64,000 bases of DNA, from NCBI GenBank assembly GCA_048594725.1, contig JBMDXA010000204.1, forward strand, positions 21,246 through 85,245. Reading direction: 5' to 3'. The stretch comes from JAFDZV01 sp048594725. GTDB lineage: Bacteria > Bacteroidota > Ignavibacteria > OLB7. Below are positions 49,663-59,500 of this stretch, piece after piece (position 1 is the stretch's first letter; each line of letters starts with the position of its first letter). The translations under genes and the position numbers were made by a program. The notes beneath the pieces are model-generated. The model was not told the origin of the DNA. It ran no database searches and worked only from the letters and a program-made list of their open reading frames with translations.

Positions 49663-51444
49663 ATGGCATCATGGAAATGGCTTATTCCGGGAGCGCTCTC
49701 GGCTCTCTGTCTGCCTCTGTTCAGCGCCAGCGCGCAGTTCAACGCCGTCTACGGCCCCACCAACGGCAACGATCACGGACGCTCGGTACACCAGCTGGCG
49801 AACGGCGGGCTGGCGGGAAATTTCATATCGGTGGGTGAAGGCCCGCAGCCTACCGCCCCCGCCCAGAGCGATGTGTACGTGGTGGTAAGCAACGGGGCCG
49901 GCGCCAGGATCAGCGAATACCGGATCGATATCGCCAACGGCAACGACTTCGGCAAGGACTTCGTCGAGAAGGCGAACGGGAACATCGTCATCACCGGGTT
50001 CTTCAACGCGGCGGCGGTAGCCACCAGCGATATCTTCGCGCTGGAATTCAACCCCGCCACCGGCGCGGTCGTCTGGGCAAACGCCTACAGCGGCTCCACC
50101 CCCACCGGCAACAACACCGATGAAGCATATGATATCGAGGTTGCCACCGACGGGGAATTCATCATCGCCGGGCGCTCCAACAGCAACCACCCCAACCACA
50201 TGGATGCGGTCCTGATGAAGATCGACCAGAACGGAGCATGGCGCTGGGGCACCGCCTACGATGGCGCCTCCACCGATGAAGGGTTCTACTCGGTGACGTC
50301 GATCGGCGACGGCACGCTGGTAGCCAGCGGCCACACCAATGTGGGAGGAAACGTCGATGTGTTCGTGGCGCGGACCAACGGGTTCGGCAACACGATAAGC
50401 GCAGCGCGGTACGGCGGGGCCGGTAACGACGGCAGCCGGAGCGTGAAGGTCTGCGATCAGCTGGGACCGAATCCCAACCGCGTCATCATAGCAGGAAATG
50501 CGGGTGGCGTCAACTCCAGCCTCCTGATGCTCGTGGACTACACCACCATGAACCTTATAGCCGCAAACACCTACAAGGTGGGCGGCGGCTGGACCGAGGC
50601 GATGAGCGTTGTGGAGACGCCCGCTCCGGAGTACAAGTTCGTTATGACCGGCCTCACATTCGATCCCCAGGGAACCGGCAGGAACTACGAGTTCTATCTT
50701 TCGCGCGTGAGCGCCAACCTGGGCGCGGTGGACTGGTACAGAATACACGGCGGCAACTTCGATGACCGGGGCTGGGGAGTGGATCTTGCCACGCCTCTGG
50801 GCGGCGATGCCTACTCCATCATCGCCACCGGCCTGCGCACCACCAACGCGCTGGCGCAGCAGCTCGACCTCACCCGCACCACCCAGGCCGGTATCATGCC
50901 GTGCGATATCCCGCTGGCTCCTCCAGTCACCCTGTTCAGCGCCACCCGCACCCTCTTCACCAACTGCCAGCAGTTGTGGGGAATGCTCCTGTCGCCACTC
51001 TCGCCCCGCGTCAACACCGTCACCAGCGCGGTGGCAATGTGTCCCATCGCCACCTTCACCATCCAGCCGGATGAGCCGGCGCAGAGCATGGAGACCGCTG
51101 CCGGCGGCGATTACTACGGCATCGTGGGAAAGGGAGAGCCGCAACAGACCTCCGTTGCCGGAGCCGGCCAGAGCGATGAGAATGAGTTCCAGGCGAGCGC
51201 ATTCCCCAATCCGGTGAAGCGTGGCAACACGTTCACCCTCGGCTACACGCTTGCAGGGAATGCAACCATGGCGCTGACCGTAAGCGATATGGCCGGCGCC
51301 ACCATCTACCAGGGAGCGGGCGAGGGCACGGCCGGGGAACACGAGATAGGGGTGAGCACCGCCGGATGGACGAGCGGCACCTATCTGCTGCGGATGACGA
51401 TCGGCGACCGGACGATCACACGCAAGATCATCGTGAGCGATTGA
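49663..51444 (+). CDS. Exported repeat (beta-propeller-like) protein with T9SS type-A sorting domain (paralogue)
   Basis: The signal peptide WLIPGALSALCLPLFSASAQ is followed by about seven repeats such as GNIVITGFFNAAAVATSDIF and EFIIAGRSNSNHPNHMDAVL, ending in MKIDQNGAWRWGTAYDG-like strands. The C-terminus (FPNPVKRGNTFTLGYTLAGN, then LTVSDMAGATIYQG and GWTSGTYLLRMTIGDRTITR) is a textbook type-A sorting domain, cleaved on export by the type IX system. GGAG eight bases before ATG supports the start. It follows the LytTR operon and has a terminator after it. Together with the genes at 33655 and 35458 it forms a three-member family here. Confidence 0.85.
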   Translation: MASWKWLIPGALSALCLPLFSASAQFNAVYGPTNGNDHGRSVHQLANGGLAGNFISVGEGPQPTAPAQSDVYVVVSNGAGARISEYRIDIANGNDFGKDFVEKANGNIVITGFFNAAAVATSDIFALEFNPATGAVVWANAYSGSTPTGNNTDEAYDIEVATDGEFIIAGRSNSNHPNHMDAVLMKIDQNGAWRWGTAYDGASTDEGFYSVTSIGDGTLVASGHTNVGGNVDVFVARTNGFGNTISAARYGGAGNDGSRSVKVCDQLGPNPNRVIIAGNAGGVNSSLLMLVDYTTMNLIAANTYKVGGGWTEAMSVVETPAPEYKFVMTGLTFDPQGTGRNYEFYLSRVSANLGAVDWYRIHGGNFDDRGWGVDLATPLGGDAYSIIATGLRTTNALAQQLDLTRTTQAGIMPCDIPLAPPVTLFSATRTLFTNCQQLWGMLLSPLSPRVNTVTSAVAMCPIATFTIQPDEPAQSMETAAGGDYYGIVGKGEPQQTSVAGAGQSDENEFQASAFPNPVKRGNTFTLGYTLAGNATMALTVSDMAGATIYQGAGEGTAGEHEIGVSTAGWTSGTYLLRMTIGDRTITRKIIVSD

Positions 51445-51475
51445 TCCGCCCCGCATCACAGGACGCGATAGCAAC

Positions 51476-51515
51476 GCGGGGTGCCCCTCATCGTGAGGAG
51501 CACCCCGCTCGTTTT
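51476..51515 (+). terminator. Intrinsic terminator after the T9SS exported gene
   Basis: GCGGGGTGC and GCACCCCGC form a 9-bp stem; the 15-base interior contains a further CCTCA/TGAGG stem. TCGTTTTCG follows. It lies 31 bases after the stop codon and before the convergent giant-protein gene. Confidence 0.75.
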
Positions 51516-51552
51516 CGTGCCGCGCCGGAACACTGCGTTCCGCCGTGCGCGC

Positions 51553-54500
51553 CTAGATCGTCAGCACCTTATCCTCCAGGTTGAACAATCCCGAGGAATT
51601 CTCCACCCGCACCCGGAACCGGTTGTAGATGGGCCATCCCTCGCCGGGGTGCTTCTTGGGGAGCGTATCGGTAGCCAGTGCCGTAGCCAGCAGCTTGACG
51701 GAGATATCATCGTTCGTCTTGAGCTTGTAGATCGTGACCCAGTTGCCGGCGCTGTTCATCTTTTCCAGATAATAGGTACCGTTATATACGGTGACCGGCC
51801 ATGAAAGGACGACGCCGGTAAGCATCGCCGGATCTCCGGAGAGCCCATCGGAGGTATAGCTGATGGGCGGCGCTTCCGGGTTGATGCTGTCTATCACCGC
51901 CGTCAGAAGCAGCTTCGAGGGGTGCGACGGCGCCCAGTCGGCGCTGCCGTCGGGGTTCTCTATCCTGCGCAGCGCCACGATACGGTAATACAGAGGATCG
52001 CCGTAGGGAATCATCCCCTCGCTGAAATCATCCATCAGCGTGATGCTCGCAGCAGCATCCTCTCCGGCAACGAAGTCGACGGTCTTCACCGGCTGCATGG
52101 TACGAACCGTGAGAGCCGCCCTGGCGTCGGTGGCTCGATACAGGGCCATCCGCTCCACCTTCTGCACCGCCGGATAGGAATTAACCTCGAACCTGACGGC
52201 CGGCCGGGTATTTTCGAGCACGCTCCCCTCCTGGGTATACACCTTCCTGATCGCAGGAGCATCCGGCGGGCGCGTATTAATCAGCCGGACAGGCCCGGCC
52301 ACCGGTCCCGGCACGCCCAGGCGTCCGCGATTACCGATTTCCCTGCCGATATAGAAGAAGATATTATTGCCGCTTCCATCGAGGGTAAAATCGATGAACT
52401 GTATCTGAAATCCGTTGCCGGTTCTTTTTGCCATGGGAGCGATATCGAACTCGGGATCGGCGGGATCGAGCAATGCACCCTTCTCATCGCGGATCTTCTG
52501 CGGCTTCGGCACGGGAGCATACGATGGCCCCTTGATATGAGCATACATCAGCGGCATCTCCGTCAGCGGGGTGAAGGCGCCGTGGATGGCCTCCTTCAGA
52601 TCCTCCAGGATGCTCCCCGGTGATCCGTTCCAGGCCGGGTTCTTATCCGGCTTGGGGAAGCGATATCCGTTCTCCTGCGGGAACATCCTGAACTCTCCAT
52701 TATCGTTGGAACCTGTCGGATCGTAATAGGGGTAATTCTCCTTATCGTTTATATCGTAGATATAATTGAAGCTGAGAAGATTTTTCCAGCGGTCCGCATA
52801 AAAACCATCGCTCTTGCTGCGCACCGCCAGCTCCGCGCGAACAGCCTGGTAGGTTCCCTCGGAATATATCGCGCGGAGAATCGCCTCCTCGTTGGCGCGG
52901 TACATCGCCACCGCAAACGGCTTGTGCTTGAAATCCATCCGGAACGTATACGACGACTTGTAGTAGAAGTCCGGACGTGTTGCATAGCTGAACCCGGTGG
53001 GGATCTCCGGAGGAGCCGGCTCTATGAATTCGAGCGCGATGACCGGCGCGGGAGCACCGACCGCCGAATAATAGGAGTGCGATGTATCGCACGAGCGCGC
53101 CCCCAGCCATGTCTTGCGATTTCCCTCTCCCTCGGCCGGCAGGATCGCCCCGGAGGTAAATCCCTTGAGCGGATCGGCATGCAGATAGACCTTGTAGCCG
53201 GGATAATAATTCACCGTTACCGGAGTTCCGGTCACCACCGGATCGGCAGGATCGTAGCTGTTATCGATAGCGTAGAGCACCAGCAGATCGTCGGTGCCGA
53301 GATGTTCCACCCAGATCACCTCCAGCACTTTTTTCAATCCCCCCGGCGCCCCCGCACGCTCGATCCGTACCACTCCCTTGTACCACTCCACCGGATCGGG
53401 ATCATTGCTCTGGGGATGGTGCGGGAGCTTGTAGTTCTTGAAGTCGATCCGGTAGAGCCCGGGCGCCTTCTCGTTCTCCTCCAGCTCATCCAGATCCGGC
53501 GTATGCCATACAACCGCCGAGTCCCATATACCGCGAAGCTCCGTGGTGACCGTATCCCCATCCTGGATATATGTCTCGGTCTGCGTTGTCCATGTGGCAT
53601 CGCCGATGGAAACGACCTTGGAGAGAGGATTGGGCGTGCCCCAGGAGGCGATATCGGCCATGTTCTCCACGGCCATGAACATCACCTGGGTGGTTGAGTC
53701 GGGGCCGACATCCGGCCCCTTGTATTCCCGCACGGTGATAAAGGTGCCGTCGGCATCGGGATCGGAGGCGTTTCCCTGCATCAGCTTCCTGACCGTAAAG
53801 ACCGGCCCCTCGCCGGCTCCTCCCGGAGGAGCGACATGGGTAACCACATAATTCTTCTGCTGGCAACTGATAACCCCGCCGACGAAATTCCCGTAGAGCG
53901 AAACCGGGAGCACCGGGGAGATAATTTTCCCGTTGCTGTTGGAGATATAATCGGTCGTGCGGAGGATCGCCCTGCGGCTGTCGGCCGGATCATCCGTCAC
54001 CGATTTGATCGCTCCCACCACATTGCGAGGCATTTCCGGACGGAAGAGCAGCTGCACCTTGTCGGCGAAATCATAATTGATATCGTGCGTGTGAAAATAA
54101 TTGAACGTCACACGCAGCAGCGTCTTATCATCCTCCGAAATCCCTTCCAGCATATCCTGCTCGGCCTTCGTGGTAAGCATCAGTGGCGATTCGGTCTGAA
54201 TAAGCTGCACCGCAAGGTTGGATGGCGGCAGCAGCCGGTTGGCCTTTTTGATAAGCGTGGAATTGGTGGCGACGATATTCCCCGGCGATGAAGCACGGGA
54301 GAACCAGTTGATGCCATATGCGGCATATTCGTGTACCCCGTTCTCCCGCTCGGCGTGCGTGATGATCGGCCTGGTCTGGTCAGGATTGTTCGGCAGCGGA
54401 AGCGTCTCGAACTGCTGTGGCGTATCCAGATCCTTGTAGAATTCATCGTGAGCGATTTCGGGTTTTCGCCACCCGGCCTCCCCCTGCTTGCGATATTCCA

Positions 54501-56523
54501 TCCCGTAGAATATGCTCGATGTCCTGTTGATGCCGGAAAATTGCTGCGACGGGACGAAAAATTCCCCCGGCGTACTCTCGTCCACCGCTTCCGGCTGCAC
54601 AAAGAGATTGATATAGCGTGAAAGCCCATCCGGCGTATATCCCCCGGCATCGGTGAGATATTCCGGCTCCGGCTCCCCGTTATCAACCGCCAGGCCGTAG
54701 GAGACCGGCTTGAGCTGCGGCTTGTCCGGGAGACGGTGATCCAGAGGCGCGGTTGGTACCCCCATGAAATAATGGCGCACCGGCCTGGCGAGATAGATAT
54801 CATCCAGCTCCCCTTCGGTATCGTACATACCGAGATAGATATACTCGTCGGTATCGGCGGCGATATCCCGGTCCAGATATCCCAGCCCCAGCATACGGGC
54901 AACATGAAAATCGAGCGAGACCATGCGGAGCATCTCCAGCACGCTGGTTTCCACGGCCCCATCGCGCGGCTGTACCTCCCCCTGCAACGTATCGGTCGCC
55001 GCCGGGTCGGTATTGCTCAGATCGATATAGCGCCGCACCCCGTAGCGCAGGCCGCCATCGCGCTCCCAGCGGTCCCGATAATTGGCAGCGTTCACAAAAG
55101 CAGTATCGTTGAATTTCCGCCACGCTCCCCCCACCGTTCCCGGAGCCGGTTCCAGACGGGCGAACGCTGTGCTGTCGTTATCGGTGAGCGCAAGCTGCCC
55201 GAGCCCTTCCCAGAGCGCTCCGGCGATATAATCGTCGTAGGTTTCTATTGCGATGCGCTTCGGGAATCCGTTCTGAACCTTGAAGCGGAGCGCGCGGATA
55301 TTCTCCGATACGATGCGCGCGGCGCAGCTACCCGATACCGCTCTGCTCTTGCAGAACCATAGATCGTCGATGCCGAAATCATTGCCGTTGTCCTGGCGTG
55401 AGCGGGAGAATATCTCGACGATAACGGTTGAGCGATTCCCCGAATTCCAGAGGAAGGTGAAATCCTCCCATACACCCGTCGTACGGGGAGCATGCCGGTA
55501 GAATGAATCGGTAAGACCTTCCGGGGAGGAGATACGGATATGGATCTCCACTCCGCGATCGGCCCTGTACAGATTGCAGAGCGATCCTCCGAAACAATAA
55601 TCGGTTTCCGGGTCCACATCCAGCTCGAAGCGGAGAACCGCCTTATCAGGTTCGGTGCTGCCATTAACGGCCAGAAATACCGTTCCGGAACGAGGGAACC
55701 CGGTCCATGCCGGATCGACCGCGGATGCATCCGGAGTTACCCAGAGCACTCCCGGCTGGGATGCCCCCTTGAACTGATAGTCGGTCTGGTAGCTCAGCGT
55801 GGAAGTGCTGTTTTCGAACCCGCCGTCGGGTAGAAGGCTGTCGCCGTCGCAGCAGCTTACCGGCTCATCATCATCATCGGAATAGGACTCGTCTCTAACG
55901 ACATCGCACCAGTTGGCATCGGTGAATTTCCGGCGGCAGGTCACGAAGCGTTCTGCCAGGGGATCGGTCTCGCCCACGCTGAGCGCCTCGGCCCGCAGCA
56001 CTGTTGTGGCGCTGCGGGCTATGTCGAACTCGGCGGCGAAAAAAAGCTTATCCTTGACATCCACCTCGATCAGCGCCGGGGAATAATCCGCAATGAACTG
56101 GAGCGGATGCGTGGCCGGATCATAATAGCCTCTGACGACGCCATATTCGGTCATATCCTTGAAAACGATATAGACCACCGTATCGGTATTGGTACTCATA
56201 TACAACCAGTAGCCCCAATCATCATCCACATAGTCGGGAGGAACCGAAAAATCGATGATGGTTGGATAACGGGTCGTGTAGCGGGAGCGGAACAGCTGCA
56301 CGAAATCATCCTGCCGGTTGAAATTTATCGTCGTGGCTGCATGGTCACCCTTCGGCAGATGCGTTCTCCCCAGATTGCGCAGCAGCATCCAGCGCACATG
56401 CGCTCCATAGGTGCTCCCATCGGCCCCCGTGGAGCCCGCGCTCTGGAGATAGAGATACGGAGACTGCACCTTCCACTCGGTTTGCGGAAACGTGATATTC
56501 TGCGGTGTAGAATTCCCTGACAT
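51553..56523 (-). CDS. Giant protein (1656 aa) with jelly-roll and FN3-like segments, unknown function
   Basis: No signal peptide or sorting domain is seen (start MSGNSTPQNITFPQTEWKVQ). Residues about 240-390 (LLPDGGFENSTSTLSYQTDY ... WEDFTFLWNSGN ... FGIDDLWFC) follow the pattern of a carbohydrate-binding-module-like jelly roll. A Cys cluster (VSCCDGD) precedes it. The C-terminal 250 residues look like two FN3-type domains (RPPDAPAIRKVYTQEG and APPISYTSDGLSGDP begin them). The middle of about 900 residues, rich in Tyr, Asp and Pro, matches nothing I know. It is 25 bases downstream of another giant gene, so the two are one transcript. Possible roles: intracellular assembly component or surface structure exported by an unknown route. 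Confidence 0.7.
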   Translation of the reverse strand: MSGNSTPQNITFPQTEWKVQSPYLYLQSAGSTGADGSTYGAHVRWMLLRNLGRTHLPKGDHAATTINFNRQDDFVQLFRSRYTTRYPTIIDFSVPPDYVDDDWGYWLYMSTNTDTVVYIVFKDMTEYGVVRGYYDPATHPLQFIADYSPALIEVDVKDKLFFAAEFDIARSATTVLRAEALSVGETDPLAERFVTCRRKFTDANWCDVVRDESYSDDDDEPVSCCDGDSLLPDGGFENSTSTLSYQTDYQFKGASQPGVLWVTPDASAVDPAWTGFPRSGTVFLAVNGSTEPDKAVLRFELDVDPETDYCFGGSLCNLYRADRGVEIHIRISSPEGLTDSFYRHAPRTTGVWEDFTFLWNSGNRSTVIVEIFSRSRQDNGNDFGIDDLWFCKSRAVSGSCAARIVSENIRALRFKVQNGFPKRIAIETYDDYIAGALWEGLGQLALTDNDSTAFARLEPAPGTVGGAWRKFNDTAFVNAANYRDRWERDGGLRYGVRRYIDLSNTDPAATDTLQGEVQPRDGAVETSVLEMLRMVSLDFHVARMLGLGYLDRDIAADTDEYIYLGMYDTEGELDDIYLARPVRHYFMGVPTAPLDHRLPDKPQLKPVSYGLAVDNGEPEPEYLTDAGGYTPDGLSRYINLFVQPEAVDESTPGEFFVPSQQFSGINRTSSIFYGMEYRKQGEAGWRKPEIAHDEFYKDLDTPQQFETLPLPNNPDQTRPIITHAERENGVHEYAAYGINWFSRASSPGNIVATNSTLIKKANRLLPPSNLAVQLIQTESPLMLTTKAEQDMLEGISEDDKTLLRVTFNYFHTHDINYDFADKVQLLFRPEMPRNVVGAIKSVTDDPADSRRAILRTTDYISNSNGKIISPVLPVSLYGNFVGGVISCQQKNYVVTHVAPPGGAGEGPVFTVRKLMQGNASDPDADGTFITVREYKGPDVGPDSTTQVMFMAVENMADIASWGTPNPLSKVVSIGDATWTTQTETYIQDGDTVTTELRGIWDSAVVWHTPDLDELEENEKAPGLYRIDFKNYKLPHHPQSNDPDPVEWYKGVVRIERAGAPGGLKKVLEVIWVEHLGTDDLLVLYAIDNSYDPADPVVTGTPVTVNYYPGYKVYLHADPLKGFTSGAILPAEGEGNRKTWLGARSCDTSHSYYSAVGAPAPVIALEFIEPAPPEIPTGFSYATRPDFYYKSSYTFRMDFKHKPFAVAMYRANEEAILRAIYSEGTYQAVRAELAVRSKSDGFYADRWKNLLSFNYIYDINDKENYPYYDPTGSNDNGEFRMFPQENGYRFPKPDKNPAWNGSPGSILEDLKEAIHGAFTPLTEMPLMYAHIKGPSYAPVPKPQKIRDEKGALLDPADPEFDIAPMAKRTGNGFQIQFIDFTLDGSGNNIFFYIGREIGNRGRLGVPGPVAGPVRLINTRPPDAPAIRKVYTQEGSVLENTRPAVRFEVNSYPAVQKVERMALYRATDARAALTVRTMQPVKTVDFVAGEDAAASITLMDDFSEGMIPYGDPLYYRIVALRRIENPDGSADWAPSHPSKLLLTAVIDSINPEAPPISYTSDGLSGDPAMLTGVVLSWPVTVYNGTYYLEKMNSAGNWVTIYKLKTNDDISVKLLATALATDTLPKKHPGEGWPIYNRFRVRVENSSGLFNLEDKVLTI

Positions 56524-56548
56524 GGTTGTACCCCGGTTTGAATGATGG

Positions 56549-59500
56549 TCAGATTGAATAATTCAGATCGATCATACCGGTCTGTACAACCGAGTGATCC
56601 ACATAGTTGTTGCCGTTCCATTCGATGTAGGCGAAACGGAACTTCAACTGGGTGTCGGGCAGCGATGTTGGAGGATGCATGACAAACGCCTGCGATCGGT
56701 CCTTCGAAAACAGCACCTTGTAGCTGGCGTCGGCAACGGCTCCCTTCATTACCTGCAAGCTTGTGGCGAGCACCTCTTCCGGCAGCTTGGGATCGTTGAA
56801 CGGCTCCGGGTTGCGTATCCACACCCCTATCACCGCGCTTATGAGCGTACTGCGGACGATATTGAACTCCGTGCCTATGGCAGCCTCGAGCGGCGATAGC
56901 TTCAGCACCCCTTCGACCAGACGGTCGAACGGATCGGCCCAGGTTTCGGCCAGCAGAGCATTGGCCGCCGACATCGTCCCGGAGACGACATCGGACATGA
57001 GATCCAGATGGGCGACTGCCAGAGGAAGCTCCAGCTGGAAGATCGCATCACGGCTGTTCCCCTTGCCGTCACTGAGGTGATAGCTCCCCACCTGCTCCTC
57101 GAACGTCGCATAGCGCGAGGTCTGGAACACATAGCGGTGCACTTCGCGCGATTTCCCCTGATAGAGATTATTGATAACGGTGGTATACAGCTTCAGCGGC
57201 TTCAGGTATTGCGGGATCACCTCCGTATAGACGCTGGCCGGACGTATCATCTGTCCCCCCGAGGCCCAGCATTCTCCCCCCACATAATCGGGATTCAGCA
57301 GCTCGGGATTGCGCAGGTTCAGCAGCGTGCGAACATCCTCCGGAATGTTCGGGTCATCGTCCGAGGGCCAGTCCACGATCGCCTGCGGTATTTCCGTGGT
57401 GTTCTCCAGCGGAGGCGGCGGATTCAGCAGGGAGATATTTTCCGAGGGGTCCTTGATGACGATCTGCATGCCGCTCCCGGTGATCGCCGGCAGGCCGTTG
57501 TATGCGGGCCAGTTACCGAAGAAGTTGTAGACGTACCGCTTGGTGAAAAAGAGAAGGATGCGGGCGTCCTTGTAGAAGAGGGGCTTTGCGCGTATAAGCT
57601 CTCCGTCGGCGTTCGGATAGGAACGCTGATAATCGATATATCCCTTCAGACCGGTCAGCATATACTGGTCATCTGATTTTCCATTCTGTACGTATCCGGC
57701 GGAAGGATCGGTATGGAAATAGCCCACCGGCCCGGCGGTACGGAAACCGAAATAACGATGGAAGGAATGCTCGATGGATGTATTTCCCACCACCTTATCG
57801 CCCACGTTCAGATAGATGAGATATTTCGTGTCGGGCCTCCAGATCGGAGCCAGCATTTTTTCGATCGCCTCAACGGTATTCTGATAATCGCTCTCGATCG
57901 CCTCCTGCGCGGGTATGCTCTCGTTGAACTGATAATCCTCCAGCCACATCGTGCAGACCTCGTGCAGCAGCGTGGAACAGGGCTCTGCGGCCGGGGGATG
58001 GAGCGGGCCGTGAACATCGATATAATCGATAAAATCCTCCGCTCCTTCGCGTTGGCCGCGCAGATGTTCGCATTCCCTGGTTCTTATCAGGATCTGCCGG
58101 TCCAGCTCCTCGCAGCGGCGGATAAGGATATCGAGGGTAGCCCGGTTGCAGATATAGAGCTCGCGATAGAGGGAATCATATTCACGGCAGAACGATGCGC
58201 TTGCCGCGCGTATCCGCTCGATGATGGTGCGGCATCCGGAGCTGCCACGCTCGCCGTAGCTGAGAAGCTCCTCCCAGCAATCGAGATGGTCCATGCAGAC
58301 CGGACAGGGCATCTCCCCCTGAACGCGCGAGGCGATGCGGAACACGCCGCCGGCATATATCGACAGCAGCTTCCCGCGTACCTCCGCGATATATTGCTCC
58401 AGCCCCTCCTCCCGCTCGAAAAAGCTGGCCCCGACCGCTCTTACAACGCCATCGGCGTCTTCGATCTGGAAGAAGTACCGGCCGCGGCCATCGATCTGCG
58501 AGATGAACGCATCGGGAAGCATCGCGGCCGCGAGCGCCACGTACATGGCGCTTTCGGCGGCTCCGGCGGTTTCGTGACCATCGGCATCCCTGAACAGAAC
58601 CGCGTTGGCGGCATCGTCGAAGATCTCGAAGCGATATCGGATCGCTGCCTCCCCTCTTCGTTCAAGATCGATCTGGTAGCTCAGCACGGAGGGAACGTAG
58701 GGGAAGCAGCGGCGGAAACGATCGATGAAGGTCGATGAATCCCCGCAGATCCTCTCCTGCTCGGCGCGCAGGGTTTCCAGCACGTTGTGGCAGATGGCGA
58801 TACGGTCGTTGAGCTCCTCTATCAGATCAAGCAGTTCCTCTCTGGTGATATTCCATCGGTTGCATCCCTGCCCTTCCAGATTCTGGCGCTCCTCTTCCAG
58901 TTCATGGATATCCTGAAGCATCGCTTCGTACGCCTCCCCGGTAAGCATATCCTCGTACAGATGCCTGTAGAGATCGTTGATATGCAACTGCAACGCATGG
59001 AGTGCGGCGGGATCGGGGCTGGCCGGCTCTATCTCGACCTTCGTGACGGGCGTTGAAGCATCGTTGTAGACCACCGGCGCAAGAAGCTGCAACTGCGTAA
59101 GCGTGCGGGTCTCGGCCAGCACATGCACGAAACCGTTTCCCACGGTCTCCCGCTTGTAGAACCGAACCACCACCCCGGAAGAGAAGGTGGTAAGCTTCAA
59201 CTTCACCGTCACGCATGGTGTGTTGAAGACGATCTGGGCCATGTCGCGGTTGGCAAAGGAGAGCGAGCGGGGGATGCCGAACGCGCCGCTCCACGCCACC
59301 ACACTCCCCTCACCTCCGATAACACGCCAGAGCACCGTATCGCTCTGCTGCCATTTGCCGGCCGGATAGATGGTGCCGGGATTTTTTCCGGTCCAGCTCA
59401 GGCAGCGCTCCTTCCGCAGCTTGGTCTTGCAGAAGAGCGTGGCGCTGGTGATGCCGAACTGCTCCGGCACATACCACCCTGGCTCCCCCTGCTCCATATA

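Noticed and set aside
49669..51474. Minus-strand open frame of 601 codons opposite the T9SS exported protein
   Set aside because: The plus strand has signal peptide, repeats and sorting domain; the antisense product has none.
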